Notes under the pieces: generated by a model | Database searches by the model: none | The model's input: the letters and a program-made list of their open reading frames with translations, nothing else | What the model was told of the DNA's origin: nothing | In this document: piece after piece, positions 62,980 to 64,000 of the stretch | Position numbering within the stretch: position 1 is the stretch's first letter | Layout: each line of letters begins with the position of its first letter | DNA from: Bin127 sp965203505 | GTDB lineage: Bacteria > Chloroflexota > Dehalococcoidia > Lucifugimonadales > Lucifugimonadaceae | NCBI GenBank assembly: GCA_965203505.1 | Contig: OZ241880.1 | Location: 2,604,001 to 2,668,000, forward strand | Length of the DNA stretch: 64,000 nucleotides | Direction: 5' to 3' | Position numbers and translations under genes: made by a program

Positions 62980-63025
62980 CGGGGCAGTGCGGCGGAAGCC
63001 GACGCACGGAGCACGACACGGGAAA

Positions 63026-63631
63026 TCACTCCCGAAGGTGCTCCGTGCTGTTCAACAAATCCAAACCAAAACTATGCTCCCCATTCACCACCTCACGCGA
63101 AACCACCGTTATCCCTGTATTGCTCTGCGCGTAAACCCTCGTGCCATCAATATGAATCTTCAAAAACACTGACAGCAAAGCCCGTATCGTCCCACCATGC
63201 GAAACCAAGCAAATATCCCCCTCAACTTCCAAAACTCCCGATCTCACCAAGAAATCTCCCGCCCGTGCCACAAGATCAAGCCACGATTCGCCCTCCGGAG
63301 CCCGACCGTATCCACGATCCCACGGCCCCACATCATTCGGAAAACGCTCCTTAATGTCAGCAATCAGCAGACCCGCGAACGAACCCGTGTTGATCTCCCG
63401 TAACCGCGGATCCGTCGAATACTCGATTCCCAACGCATCCGCCGTCATCGTGCAACGCGCCGAATCGCTCGAAATCACACGACCGAACTGGTAATGCTTC
63501 CGCACATGCTCGCCCAACAACTCCGCCTGTCGCTTACCAATCTCGTTCAAAGCCGGGTCCAACCAACCTTGCGACCGACGCTCAGCATTCCAAGCTGTCT
63601 CGCCATGCCGAATCATCACAATCCTGCTCAT
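63026..63631 (-). CDS. Histidine phosphatase family protein
   Basis: 201 residues. RHGET at 8-12 with the phospho-His, the second motif SSDSARCTMTAD and the late VSHGGTIR with the second His. The phosphoglycerate mutase-like fold acts on sugar phosphates, nucleotides or cobalamin precursors; the exact substrate is open. No operon partner is clear. Confidence 0.9.
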   Translation of the reverse strand: MSRIVMIRHGETAWNAERRSQGWLDPALNEIGKRQAELLGEHVRKHYQFGRVISSDSARCTMTADALGIEYSTDPRLREINTGSFAGLLIADIKERFPNDVGPWDRGYGRAPEGESWLDLVARAGDFLVRSGVLEVEGDICLVSHGGTIRALLSVFLKIHIDGTRVYAQSNTGITVVSREVVNGEHSFGLDLLNSTEHLRE

Positions 63632-63644
63632 CGCAACTCCTTCG

Positions 63645-63674
63645 TCTTTCCGGCGTACGCCGGGAACCAGAGGT
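63645..63674. repeat. Dispersed palindromic repeat
   Basis: TTTCCGGCGTACGCCGGGAA core with the usual CCAGAGG tail, between the phosphatase gene and the last gene of the window. Confidence 0.65.
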
Positions 63675-63703
63675 GGGTGCCAGCGAAAGATCCCCCGGCA
63701 ATA

Positions 63704-64000
63704 TCAGACCCCACCCTTCTTCAAATCAGGCCGCACACGATGATAATTCCGAGTGTCGATTATCCGCTTCGCCGTGCCAAGATCATCCAGAGTATCAACG
63801 TCGAAAAGACTCAACAAGCGCGGATCGACCCGCTCAACCTCGTCCTCCGTCAACATCTGGATCGGATGGATGCCCTCCTCCAACACCCGATAAACCAACC
63901 CGGTCGGCGAACGCAACCCCTGGTTAAGCGCCTCCGCTGTCAACACTCTCCAAGGTTCCACCGGATACACCGCGTGAAGCGGATTGATCCGGTTCGCATG
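63704..64000 (-). CDS. MobA-like nucleotidyltransferase, C-terminal part (start outside window)
   Basis: The frame is open to base 64000 and gives about 98 residues ending RPDLKKGGV. NRINPLHAVYPVEPWRV and LLSLFDVDTLDDLGTAKRI resemble the end of MobA-type NTP transferases (the NPLHAVY and NTPEDL-like region). The N-terminal nucleotide-binding half lies beyond the window, so cofactor guanylyltransferase versus another NTP transferase cannot be told. Confidence 0.6.
   Translation of the reverse strand, partial: HANRINPLHAVYPVEPWRVLTAEALNQGLRSPTGLVYRVLEEGIHPIQMLTEDEVERVDPRLLSLFDVDTLDDLGTAKRIIDTRNYHRVRPDLKKGGV

Overview
The window looks like a Chloroflexota genome, probably of the SAR202/Dehalococcoidia side. 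I infer this from the many family-5 solute-binding lipoproteins with long Val-Glu-Lys coiled-coil necks behind the lipobox, the enolase-superfamily/SDR/CocE catabolic genes, and the single-gene style of the housekeeping loci. No rRNA or ribosomal marker is present, so the placement is not proven. Start codons include many TTG and GTG, and small palindromic repeats are scattered through gaps and in two cases lie inside genes.

1-9.8 kb: the end of a divergent solute-binding gene, then a complete peptide-type ABC operon on the + strand (binding protein, two permeases, two ATPases), a small coiled-coil membrane protein, a fossil permease start and a membrane protein. 9.8-20.4 kb: a second ABC operon on the - strand in which the unit binding protein-permease-permease is present twice in tandem, each with its own sigma70-like promoter, followed by a single ATPase pair. 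A second membrane protein of similar layout lies beyond it. Four of the binding protein-to-permease junctions in the window carry a strong hairpin, which should lower permease dose relative to binding protein.

21.5-25.4 kb: rhodanese, PfkB-type (probably adenosine) kinase, adenosylhomocysteinase and S-adenosylmethionine synthetase form a SAM-cycle cluster; an MTA phosphorylase at 33.2 kb belongs to the same metabolism. 25.5-31.3 kb is an accessory stretch: small coiled-coil protein, phosphohexomutase carrying an in-frame repeat, a structured-RNA candidate with two covarying hairpins next to a DUF3800 gene, a fossil phosphohexomutase 3' end, a MntA-HepT toxin-antitoxin pair and two poorly known genes. 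31.3-41.1 kb: two tandem bicupins, tRNA-Leu, MTA phosphorylase, two exported proteins, a third ABC cluster with no ATPase genes, an SDR, a MITE-like repeat and a tRNA-Cys/Leu/Trp cluster.

41.2-55 kb: amt-PII ammonium uptake pair, amidohydrolase, META-domain lipoprotein with an internal duplication, FAD dehydrogenase, an unexplained structured element (47338-47444), and a catabolic run of enolase-superfamily enzyme, SDR and CocE/NonD hydrolase, then a TauE/SafE exporter, a PIN gene broken by one stop, a phosphoesterase and tRNA-Asn. 55.4-64 kb: cupin, fluoride channel, a decayed adhesin-type fragment, a 1338-residue leucine-rich-repeat surface protein with a G9 tract near its start, a repeat-rich non-coding stretch, another bicupin, a BrnA-like small protein, a histidine phosphatase and the end of a MobA-like gene.
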